From contig JAAFIT010000066.1 in assembly GCA_013298745.1 (NCBI GenBank), positions 1 to 9,442 of the forward strand: DNA of 9,442 nucleotides. Direction: 5' to 3'. The notes under the pieces were generated by a model. That model did no database searches. It worked only from the letters and a program-made list of their open reading frames with translations, and had not been told where the DNA came from. Every line of letters begins with the position of its first letter. The stretch's first letter is position 1. Positions 1-6,935 of this stretch are shown in pieces. Both the position numbers and the translations under genes were made by a program. The stretch is from Sphingomonadales bacterium. GTDB lineage: Bacteria > Pseudomonadota > Alphaproteobacteria > Sphingomonadales > Sphingomonadaceae.

Positions 1-58
1 CAGCGAGGGGCCGCCGGTCACCACGCGCGAATTCGTGGTCGGGGTGCGCGCGTCATGA
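1..58 (+). CDS. 3' end of an upstream gene, possibly a DUF4255/Pvc16-like sheath-terminator protein (partial)
   Basis: Only the last 18 codons are present (phase starts at base 2); they read SEGPPVTTREFVVGVRAS and end at TGA 56-58. The stop overlaps the next start as ATGA, so the two genes are probably translationally coupled. The short tail, with a GPP-x-TT-x-F pattern and a beta-strand-like end, fits what I recall of the C-terminal end of DUF4255 (Pvc16_N) proteins. These cap the sheath-tube in eCIS particles and commonly sit just upstream of the sheath gene. The assignment rests mainly on gene order, since no domain core is visible. The reading frame itself is well supported by the overlap and codon use. 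Confidence 0.5.
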   Translation, partial: SEGPPVTTREFVVGVRAS

Positions 59-966
59 GCCTCGATCCGCGCCTGCGGTCTCCAGACACTGTGACGCTGC
101 GGGTGCCGTTGGGGCTGCAATTGCGCGATGTGTCGGACCTGTCGTTGGTTCGCGATGATCTGAAGGTCACGGCCACCGAAATGCGACCGAATGGACGACG
201 TTTCCAGCTTGCCGTCACGCCCGGTGGCACATGGAGCGCCCCGATTGTGCCCGGCGTGAGCCCGGCGACAGCGGCCGATCCGACGCTTTGGCCGGCAGCG
301 GCGCAACCGTTCGAAATCCGCGTTTGCGATCCGCGTCGGCGTTACCTGCCGCTGCGCATCGTGGCGCCGCTGCCTGCTGCGGCGGCGATTGCCTGGCCGG
401 GCTTTGCCGGTGTGCCCGCCGCGGTCAGGCCGGCCGTCCTCCCCGTCGGGCGTCCTGCAGCGTACAAGCCCGATTTCGTGCCGCTGTTTCCGGCTATCGC
501 GCGTGTGGCGCCGGGTGCGAGGGCGGAGGTGCGCGCCCATCTTGCCATCGCCAGCGCAGGCGTGCCGGCCGGCAACGCGAGCTTCGCCGTGATGACAGTC
601 AGTATCGGTGGCACTGTGCGCGGGCTCGGCATTGCCGATGACGACGGGGCCATATTGGTGTCCTTTCCCTATCCGTTGTTGCCAACGCCAACGCCGGCGG
701 CGCGGGCTGCCGGGACGACGCGCATCGCTTGGCCGGTCAAAATCGCTGTCTACTGTGGTCGGCTGGCGGCGGCGGCTGATGGCGCGCCGCCACTGTTGCC
801 CGACATCCTGGCCCAGTTGAACCTTGCCCCGTCGCGCGTGCTGGCGCGGCTTGGCGCCAACACGCGGCTGCCCGACCAAACACTGAATGTTGCACAGCCA
901 TTGGTGTTGCGCAGCGCGCGTACGGCCCCCGCAAAACCTTCCAGCCTGTTTATCGTCCCCGCCTGA
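55..966 (+). CDS. eCIS accessory protein with carboxypeptidase-regulatory-like beta-sandwich domain
   Basis: This 303-residue protein has no clear signal peptide or membrane segment and no catalytic motif that I recognise. The first 105 residues look beta-rich and end in a DPRRRYLPLRI segment. Residues 142-208 (from PLFPAIARVAPGA to IADDDGAILVSFPYP) have the look of a transthyretin/carboxypeptidase-regulatory-like sandwich. In that fold a strand, a 'G-x-A-D-x-x-G' turn and a hydrophobic strand follow one another. Residues 225-303 are a Pro/Ala/Leu-rich tail. The ATG at 55 overlaps the upstream TGA, and codon bias fits from there. Proteins of this general kind are, to my recollection, found between the DUF4255 gene and the sheath gene in several eCIS loci. 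A structural or adaptor role at the tail terminus is inference; the exact function is unknown. Confidence 0.7.
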   Translation: MSLDPRLRSPDTVTLRVPLGLQLRDVSDLSLVRDDLKVTATEMRPNGRRFQLAVTPGGTWSAPIVPGVSPATAADPTLWPAAAQPFEIRVCDPRRRYLPLRIVAPLPAAAAIAWPGFAGVPAAVRPAVLPVGRPAAYKPDFVPLFPAIARVAPGARAEVRAHLAIASAGVPAGNASFAVMTVSIGGTVRGLGIADDDGAILVSFPYPLLPTPTPAARAAGTTRIAWPVKIAVYCGRLAAAADGAPPLLPDILAQLNLAPSRVLARLGANTRLPDQTLNVAQPLVLRSARTAPAKPSSLFIVPA

Positions 967-970
967 TATC

Positions 971-977
971 AAAGGGA
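971..977 (+). promoter_or_regulatory. Ribosome binding site of the main sheath gene
   Basis: AAAGGGA lies 8 bases before ATG 986, in the 19-base gap after the stop of the accessory gene. It decides the start: the frame stays open further left, back into the upstream gene, but only the ATG at 986 has a good site and begins the conserved sheath N-terminus (MPEYLAPGVFIEE). Confidence 0.75.
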
Positions 978-985
978 AAACCCTT

Positions 986-3283
986 ATGCCTGAATATCTT
1001 GCACCCGGCGTCTTCATCGAGGAAACCTCGTACCGGGCCAAATCCATCGAGGGCGTCAGCACGACGACGACAGGATTTGTCGGCGCCTGCCGCTATGGCC
1101 CGATCGATCTCGATCCAGAGATCATCACCTCGGTTGTCGAATTCGAACAGACATTCGGCGGGCGGCTGCCGCTCGATTGGGGTGGCGATCCCGTTGACAA
1201 TCACCTCTGGAACGCGGTCCGCGGCTTTTTCGAAGAAGGCGGCAAGCGGCTCTATGTCGCGCGCGCCTTCACACCCAATGGTGCAGACGCCAATGATTTC
1301 ACGCGCGATTGCGCCCGTGTCATCAATCCGCTGCCGCCTGCCAACATTACCATGCGCGCGCGCTTTCCAGGGCGTGCCGGTGAGGCCCGGGTACGATTGA
1401 CCTTCAATCGTGGCCAGAACCGCTTCACCATGGAGGATGGGGTGGCGCGCGTCCGCGGTGCCCGCAACCGCGATGTGGTGCGGGTGACCGGCTTTGTCGT
1501 GGCCGGCATCGACCGTTCGGGGCTGTATCTGCTGACCTACGCGCCCTTGACAGACAAATGGACGTTCACCGGTTCGACCGATGGTGCGCCGGGCACGAGC
1601 ATCTTTTTCGATATGCAGGACCTGGCGGCTGCCAGCACCACGGTCCAGGTGCGGACCATCACCGCAACGGTAACGGTCGAGCAGGTGGCGCGCGAGTTGC
1701 CGACCTATGTGGCCGCCGAGCTGGCGCTCGATCCGTTGCACGACCAGAACGGCACGCTCGATTCGTTGTTCGCGCATTTCGCTGCCGAGCCGGCATCGCT
1801 CGCCCGCGCCCGCACCATCCCGATTGTCATCACCGCGATGACGGTTGCCGAAGCGTTCGCCGCGCGTTCGGCTGCGGAAACCCGTGCAGGCGTGCTTCTT
1901 GGGCTTGCCAACAATGCGACATCGCTGGTCGGCACCCGTACCACCGCGCGCAATCAAGCCCAGACCGCCGCCACGCAGGCGCGTCAAACCGCCGATGATG
2001 ATGAAGCGTTGGCTGTTGCTGCTGAAACCGCTGCTCCGCCCGCGGCAAATGCTGGCGCGCTGCGCGCCGATGCCGACGCGTCGGCTCTGATAGCGGAGCA
2101 GCGCGAAGCCGAACTTCTCCAGGCGGAAAACCTTCGTGCCGAGGCCGAACTGGCGCGCCTTGCTGCTGTTGCCGCCAGCGACGCAGCGGCTGGTGAAGCG
2201 GCGGCAGCGCTTGCAGCGCACACTGCCACTGTCGCCGCAGGCGGCACAGTCGACGGCCTGACCTTCCTCAACGGCTATATTGCCGGCGCACCGGCGACCA
2301 ATCGCTTCACCCGCGCCCAACTCGATACCGATCCCGCCAATCCGGCGCTGACCACCGCGACCTTCATGCTGCAGAATGGCAGCGACGGGCAGGCGCCGTT
2401 GCCGGCGGCGTTCGAAGGCACGCAATTGCCCAACAATCGCACCACTGGCCTCAGGCAATTCGAAAGTGTCGAGGATATCTCGATCGTCGCCGCGCCGGGA
2501 TCGACGCGGCGCAACATGCCCGATGGCAACCCGCAGGCGATTGCCAACGCGCTGATCAGCCATGCCCGCACCATGCGCTATCGCATTGCGGTGCTCGACA
2601 GCGTCGAGGGGCACAGCATTTCGGAGGTGCGCGCTTACCGCGGTCGCTTCGATTCAAGTCATGCCGCGCTTTACTATCCCTGGGTCCGCATCATGGACCC
2701 GGCGACGGGTGTGGAGAACCATTACCCGCCGTCGGGCTTTGTCGCGGGTATCTATGCCCGAAACGATATCGAGCGCGCCGTCTACAAGGCGCCAGCCAAT
2801 GAAGTCGTCGGGCTGGCGCTGGGGTTTGAAAAGCGGCTCAACACGGCGCAGCAGGAAGTGCTCAATCCCGAGGGCATCAACTGCTTCCGGTCGTTCGAAG
2901 GGCGCGGCAATCGGCTGTGGGGGGCGCGGACCATCAGCTCCGACCCCGAATGGAAATATGTCAATCTTCGCCGCTACTTCGCCTTTGTCGAACGCTCGAT
3001 CGACAAGGGCACGCAATGGGCGGTGTTCGAACCCAATGGCGAGCGGTTGTGGGCCAACGTCCGCCGCACCATCGAGGATTTCCTGCTCAACGAATGGCAG
3101 AGCGGCGCGCTGCTCGGCGACCGGCCGGACAAGGCCTATTTCGTCAAATGCGATCGCTCGACCATGTCGCAGAATGATCTCGATAACGGGCGGCTGGTTT
3201 GCCAGATCGGCATCGCGCCGCTGCGTCCCGCCGAATTCGTCATTTTCCGCATCGGCCAATGGACGGCCGATCGCAAAGCCTGA
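986..3283 (+). CDS. Contractile tail sheath protein (sheath A) with Ala-rich helical insertion
   Basis: This 765-residue protein would form the outer sheath whose contraction drives the inner tube into the target. Residues 1-95 are a classic sheath N-terminus: LAPGVFIEE, then TTGFVGACRYGP, and the FFEEGGKRLYVARA segment near 80-94. Residues 110-282 are beta-rich. Residues 284-417 are a long Ala/Glu/Arg helical insertion broken once by PPAANAG (351-357), suggesting an antiparallel hairpin. The conserved sheath core then follows: VAAPGS (501-506), ALYYPWVRI (561-569), GFVAGIYARNDIERAVYKAPANE (584-606). The C-terminal domain holds INCFRSFEGRGNRLWGARTI (631-650), DPEWKYVNLRRYF and QWAVFEPN. Family knowledge: PF04984 with a PF17482-type C-terminus. 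Simple sheaths of PVC or Afp are roughly 350-500 residues, so this is long, partly because of the insertion. It is followed after 11 bases by the tube gene, the usual sheath-tube pair. Confidence 0.96.
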   Translation: MPEYLAPGVFIEETSYRAKSIEGVSTTTTGFVGACRYGPIDLDPEIITSVVEFEQTFGGRLPLDWGGDPVDNHLWNAVRGFFEEGGKRLYVARAFTPNGADANDFTRDCARVINPLPPANITMRARFPGRAGEARVRLTFNRGQNRFTMEDGVARVRGARNRDVVRVTGFVVAGIDRSGLYLLTYAPLTDKWTFTGSTDGAPGTSIFFDMQDLAAASTTVQVRTITATVTVEQVARELPTYVAAELALDPLHDQNGTLDSLFAHFAAEPASLARARTIPIVITAMTVAEAFAARSAAETRAGVLLGLANNATSLVGTRTTARNQAQTAATQARQTADDDEALAVAAETAAPPAANAGALRADADASALIAEQREAELLQAENLRAEAELARLAAVAASDAAAGEAAAALAAHTATVAAGGTVDGLTFLNGYIAGAPATNRFTRAQLDTDPANPALTTATFMLQNGSDGQAPLPAAFEGTQLPNNRTTGLRQFESVEDISIVAAPGSTRRNMPDGNPQAIANALISHARTMRYRIAVLDSVEGHSISEVRAYRGRFDSSHAALYYPWVRIMDPATGVENHYPPSGFVAGIYARNDIERAVYKAPANEVVGLALGFEKRLNTAQQEVLNPEGINCFRSFEGRGNRLWGARTISSDPEWKYVNLRRYFAFVERSIDKGTQWAVFEPNGERLWANVRRTIEDFLLNEWQSGALLGDRPDKAYFVKCDRSTMSQNDLDNGRLVCQIGIAPLRPAEFVIFRIGQWTADRKA

Positions 3284-3287
3284 GGGG
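3282..3287 (+). promoter_or_regulatory. Ribosome binding site of the main tube gene
   Basis: GAGGGG overlaps the sheath A stop codon and lies 7 bases before ATG 3295; an AAGG also abuts the start. This is one of the strongest sites in the window, which fits the high copy number expected of a tube subunit. It supports the start at 3295 over the upstream in-frame ATG at 3199, which lies inside the sheath gene. Confidence 0.7.
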
Positions 3288-3294
3288 AACAAGG

Positions 3295-3747
3295 ATGGCT
3301 GTCAAACGCGAGCGTCCGTACGTCCAGTTCAACTTTCTCGTCGATCTGGGTGACGGCAATACCGAAGGAGCCGATGCCGGCTTTCAGGAGATCAGCGGCA
3401 TCGGCATGGAAGTGACGGTGTCGGAATATCGCACCGGCAACAGCCGCGAGAATTCGGTGATGAAGATCACTGGCATGAACAAGGCCAGCGATGTCACCAT
3501 GAAACGCGGGGTCATCGGCTCGCTCAATCTGTACAAATGGCTCGATCAGATCCGCAACGGCGATCAGAACGCGCTGCGCACCGTCACCATCTCGTTGCAG
3601 AGCGAGGATCATAGCCAGGCAGTGCAGACCTGGAAGCTGATGCGTGCCCGGATCACCAAGCACACCTCCGGGCCACTCAATGCCAAGGGCACCGATGTGG
3701 CGATGGAGGAACTCGTCCTCGCCTATGAGCGGTTGGAAATGGAATAG
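3295..3747 (+). CDS. Inner tube protein (tube A), T4 gp19-like
   Basis: This 150-residue protein would form the hexameric rings of the rigid inner tube that sheath A surrounds. The N-terminus reads MAVKRERPYVQFNFLVDLGD, giving the first tube strand. It is followed by FQEISGIGMEVTVSEYRTGN (around 30-50), the hallmark VTMKRG (67-72) then LYKWLDQIR, and the C-terminal strand MEELVLAYERLEME (137-150). This order and the roughly 150-residue length match the phage tail tube family (PF06841; TIGR02241 type), as in Pvc1/Afp1. There is no insertion and no signal peptide. It lies between the two sheath genes and ends at TAG 3745-3747, three bases before the next ATG. Tube B (6474-6935) is a clear but divergent paralogue. 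Confidence 0.95.
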   Translation: MAVKRERPYVQFNFLVDLGDGNTEGADAGFQEISGIGMEVTVSEYRTGNSRENSVMKITGMNKASDVTMKRGVIGSLNLYKWLDQIRNGDQNALRTVTISLQSEDHSQAVQTWKLMRARITKHTSGPLNAKGTDVAMEELVLAYERLEME

Positions 3748-3750
3748 CCC

Positions 3751-6474
3751 ATGTCGCCGCGCCTGCCTGGCCTTGCCTTTGACATTGTCGCGCCGCCGGC
3801 GACGACCGGGCTGCCGCGCATGGATGTTGCGGTGTTCGCCGGCTTTGCGGCGAAAGGGCCGTGCCACCGGGCGCTTACCATCGACAGTGCGGCCGCCTTT
3901 GCCGAAACTTTCGGCGGCTCGCTGGCATTGGCGCGCGATGACAGCCAGGGGCGGACGCTGGTGGCGCAACTCGGCGCGGCGGTCGCCGGCTTTTTCGCCA
4001 ATGGCGGTCAGCGGTGTCAGGTCATCCGGCTGGCGCGAACCACGGAACTGGCCGCGCGCTGGGGCGCTATTCTGCCAGACCCGGATTGCGCCGAGGCGGC
4101 GGTGTTCCCGATCACCGGTGCGCTGATGCAGTTGCCGGGGGCAGCGATCGGCCCGGCACAGTTGGCGGCATCGAGTCTGGGCAGTTGGGCTGACACACTG
4201 ACTCTGGCGGCGCGCAGCGAACGTTTGCCGCTGACGGTTTCCGATCCTGTGGCGCTGGCGCACGGCTTGCGCTTCGCGGATCGCGACGGCGCCGCGATCG
4301 GCGCGCTGTTCGAGCTTGCCGATGCCGACGGCAGTGTGCGGCGGTTTGCCAGAATCGTGCGCCGCGAAACTGGTGACCTGCTGGCCGTCTGGGCGGGCGC
4401 GTTTGCGCGCGTTGCGACCGGATCGGCTTTGGCGGTCACTGTGGCGGGCGATGCAGCCGTCCTGACGCCGGGCCTTGTCGGGCAATTGACGTCGGCTGTG
4501 CCGGTGGCGGTCCCGCTGGGGGGCTGGCTGGCGATTGCAAGCGGCGGCGAACCACTCTGGATGCGCGTCGATCGGCATGATGGCCTGGTTGCCTCGGGTC
4601 CGGTGTGGCGCGCCGTTCCGCCGGCCCTGCCTGTCGGGCCGTTCACGGCGCACCGTGTGGAAATCGGAATGCAGGTGCGCAACGGTACGTCGAGCAGCGT
4701 CAGTGGCGGCTGGGGGAGCGGTATCATCGAGCCATTGTCGGTGGCGACCCTGGCCGATGACGACGCCTTCTATGCCGATCCCGGTCAGGCAACCGCGCGC
4801 CCGCGCCCGGCCTTTGCCGCGCCTTCTGCCGCCCGATCGGCGATTGTCGAGGCGCTGGCTGTGGCCGGCGGTCTGGCCGCGATTAGCGCGCGTTTCGGCA
4901 CGGCAACCGGCACCGCTGCCGAAGCGGCGCTGCTCGCGGCGGGCTGGCTGCCGCTCGGTCTTGACGCCGGATTCGGCGCCGGCGACGCCGCGCTGACGCC
5001 AACCCGCCCGGCGCTGGCGCGCGATGGCCTGTCGCGCCTTGATACGCAACTCTATCTCGATCCGGTGCTGGCCGACTTGTCGACCGGCGCAGTGCTGTCG
5101 CGCGCGGCGGCGGTGCGCGACCTTGAAGGGCGGGCGCTGATCGGGGTTCACGCCGCCCTCAACGGTGACGAAGACCCCTTTGACGCGGCAAGCCTCATCG
5201 CTTTGCCGGATGCGGCGCAGCCGGCCTGGGAGCGGCGTATCGCGACCGGTCCGATCGCGGCGCCGCAGCCCGGTGCCACGGTGCCACAACGCTGGCGCGA
5301 TCATATCGGTGGTTGCGACGCCAAGGGCGAAACGGCGCTGATGGCGCCCGATACCAGCCGCTTCCTCGATTGTGACACAAGGCTGGTGCCGACACCGCTG
5401 CTCACGGCCCCGGCCTTTGCCAGCGGCGACAGCTTTACCCTGTCATGGCAGGCGGGCGCGCCGGGGACCGTGTATATTCTGGAGGAATCGCCGCGCGCCG
5501 ATTTTTCCGCGGCCGCCGAAATCTGGCGTGGCACCGATGCCAGCTTTGGTGTCGCCGGGCGGCCGGAAGGGGTGTTCTATTACCGGCTGCGCGCCGAACT
5601 TGATGGCAACATCAGCGCCTATGCCGCCGTTGGCGTCACGGTCCAGCGCAGCGCCTATGTGGTCATCGGCGATGATCCGGAACGGCTTTCGCGGTTGCAT
5701 GTGGCGCTGCTGCGGCTGGCGGCGGGAAGCGCCAACATGTTCGCGCTGCTGTCGCTGCCGCAAGGCTGGCGGGCGGACGCGGCCGCCCGTTATGCGCAGG
5801 CGCTTGCCATCACCGCGCCCGGCTTTGGCGTGCCCGGTCAGCTTGGTGACGCCGAAACTCGCGCGCTGTCCTATGGTGCCATGCATCACCCGTGGCTGGT
5901 GGCTGGCAACGGCCTTGCCACCTGTCCGGACGGCGCCATCGCCGGCAGCATGGCGGCACGCGCACGGCGCGATGGCGTTTGGGCAGCGCCCGCCAATCAG
6001 CCGCTGGTCGGCGTCATCGGTTTCGATCCGGCGCTGTCGCTGGCGGATTTCGGCCGCTGTGAGGACGCCCGGATCAACAGTATCCGCGCCACGCCGCGCG
6101 GGTTGATGGCGCTGGCGGCGATGACATTGTCGGGCGAACCGGAATGGCGGCAGATCGGTACGCGGCGTTTGATGATCCTGCTGCGCCGCGCCTTGGCGCG
6201 CACCGGCGCAGTGCATGTCTTCGAGCCCGACAATGACGTCACGCGCCGCGCTGTCACGCGCAGCCTGACCATGCTGCTCGATGGCCTGCAGCGCCGCGGG
6301 GCCTTTGCCGGGGCAAGTTCGGCGCAGTCCTTCCGTGTCGCCGAGGCCATGAGCGACGATGACGACGCCCGGCTGATCATCGATATCGCCGTCGCGCCGG
6401 CAGCACCCTTGCGCTTTCTCAACATCCGGCTCGCCCGGCGCGGGCCAGCGCTTGCCATCGATGAGGCGGCGTGA
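3751..6474 (+). CDS. Large divergent sheath protein (sheath B) with fibronectin-III-like domain
   Basis: This 907-residue protein is recognised as a sheath by its ends. The N-terminus (MDVAVFAGFAAKGP at 24-37, AETFGG at 51-56, AVAGFFANGGQRCQVIRLA at 77-95) matches the sheath A N-terminus. Near the other end, YGAMHHPWLV (708-717), GSMAARARRDGVWAAPANQPLVGV (732-755), INSIRATPRGLMALAAMTL (775-793) and HVFEPDN (822-828) parallel the APANE, RG-WGART and FEPN segments of sheath A. Residues 430-495 hold a LYLDPVLADLS helix and an SLIALPDA strand. Residues 548-632 look like one fibronectin-III/Ig sandwich (SFTLSWQAG, VYILEE, VFYYRLRAELDG, SAYAAVGVTV). It resembles the large third/fourth sheath proteins of PVC/Afp-type clusters, perhaps forming a special ring at the baseplate end or decorating the sheath (inference). 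The start ATG is 3 bases after the tube A stop with only a weak GGAA site. Its TGA overlaps the next ATG as TGATG. Confidence 0.85.
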   Translation: MSPRLPGLAFDIVAPPATTGLPRMDVAVFAGFAAKGPCHRALTIDSAAAFAETFGGSLALARDDSQGRTLVAQLGAAVAGFFANGGQRCQVIRLARTTELAARWGAILPDPDCAEAAVFPITGALMQLPGAAIGPAQLAASSLGSWADTLTLAARSERLPLTVSDPVALAHGLRFADRDGAAIGALFELADADGSVRRFARIVRRETGDLLAVWAGAFARVATGSALAVTVAGDAAVLTPGLVGQLTSAVPVAVPLGGWLAIASGGEPLWMRVDRHDGLVASGPVWRAVPPALPVGPFTAHRVEIGMQVRNGTSSSVSGGWGSGIIEPLSVATLADDDAFYADPGQATARPRPAFAAPSAARSAIVEALAVAGGLAAISARFGTATGTAAEAALLAAGWLPLGLDAGFGAGDAALTPTRPALARDGLSRLDTQLYLDPVLADLSTGAVLSRAAAVRDLEGRALIGVHAALNGDEDPFDAASLIALPDAAQPAWERRIATGPIAAPQPGATVPQRWRDHIGGCDAKGETALMAPDTSRFLDCDTRLVPTPLLTAPAFASGDSFTLSWQAGAPGTVYILEESPRADFSAAAEIWRGTDASFGVAGRPEGVFYYRLRAELDGNISAYAAVGVTVQRSAYVVIGDDPERLSRLHVALLRLAAGSANMFALLSLPQGWRADAAARYAQALAITAPGFGVPGQLGDAETRALSYGAMHHPWLVAGNGLATCPDGAIAGSMAARARRDGVWAAPANQPLVGVIGFDPALSLADFGRCEDARINSIRATPRGLMALAAMTLSGEPEWRQIGTRRLMILLRRALARTGAVHVFEPDNDVTRRAVTRSLTMLLDGLQRRGAFAGASSAQSFRVAEAMSDDDDARLIIDIAVAPAAPLRFLNIRLARRGPALAIDEAA

Positions 6475-6935
6475 TGGCACCCTATCCCTTCACCGCCTTC
6501 AATTTTTCGGTGGAAATCTACCCCGATGGCGATTCCGCGCCACTCGCCGCCGCTGCCTTCGCCGATTGCGATGGTCTTGAAATGACGATGGACGTCAAGA
6601 CCATCCGCGAAGGCGGTGCCAATGATCGCGCCATCCGGCTGGCGCACACCATCAGCTATGCCAATCTGACACTGAAGCGCGGCATGACCGACAATTTCGA
6701 TCTGTGGCGCTGGTTCGAACGCTCGGCCCGCGATCCGGCCTTGCGCGCCAATGCCGAAATCGTGTTGCTCGCCGCCGATGGCCGCAGCGAGCGGGCGCGT
6801 TTCCAGGTCGAACGCTGTGTACCGATCAAGATCAAGGCCCCGGCGCTCAGCGGCAAGGACGGACAGATTGCCGTCGAGGAACTTCAGATCGCCTATGAAA
6901 AGTTCCGCCTCGTCATGCCGGAGCGCGCGGCATGA
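6474..6935 (+). CDS. Second tube protein (tube B), T4 gp19-like, probably baseplate-proximal
   Basis: This 153-residue paralogue of tube A has the same skeleton: PYPFTAFNFSVEI (4-16), a DCDGLEMTMDVKTIREGG strand pair (31-48), LTLKRG (65-70) then FDLWRWFERS, and VEELQIAYEKF (134-144). It is more divergent than tube A, with a shorter, more charged middle. In PVC/Afp particles a second tube protein (Pvc5/Afp5 type) forms a ring between the main tube and the spike hub; the position just before the LysM gene fits that job (inference). The ATG at 6474 overlaps the sheath B stop (TGATG); a GTG one codon earlier is possible but less likely. It ends in ATGA with the next gene. Confidence 0.92.
   Translation: MAPYPFTAFNFSVEIYPDGDSAPLAAAAFADCDGLEMTMDVKTIREGGANDRAIRLAHTISYANLTLKRGMTDNFDLWRWFERSARDPALRANAEIVLLAADGRSERARFQVERCVPIKIKAPALSGKDGQIAVEELQIAYEKFRLVMPERAA

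Noticed and set aside
887..985. A longer sheath A start at ATG 887.
   Set aside because: It would add 33 residues overlapping the upstream gene (MLHSHWCC...), which look nothing like a sheath N-terminus. ATG 986 has a good ribosome binding site and the conserved start.
950..2614. A 554-codon open frame on the minus strand opposite sheath A.
   Set aside because: Composition is Arg/Gly/Ile-rich with no recognisable domain, there is no convincing start site, and the + strand gene is certain. It is a codon-bias shadow.
3136..5304. A 722-codon open frame on the minus strand.
   Set aside because: It lies opposite sheath B and tube A, which have clear family motifs. The translation is Arg/Gln/His/Gly-rich without domain-like patterns, as expected from the complement of GC-biased codons.
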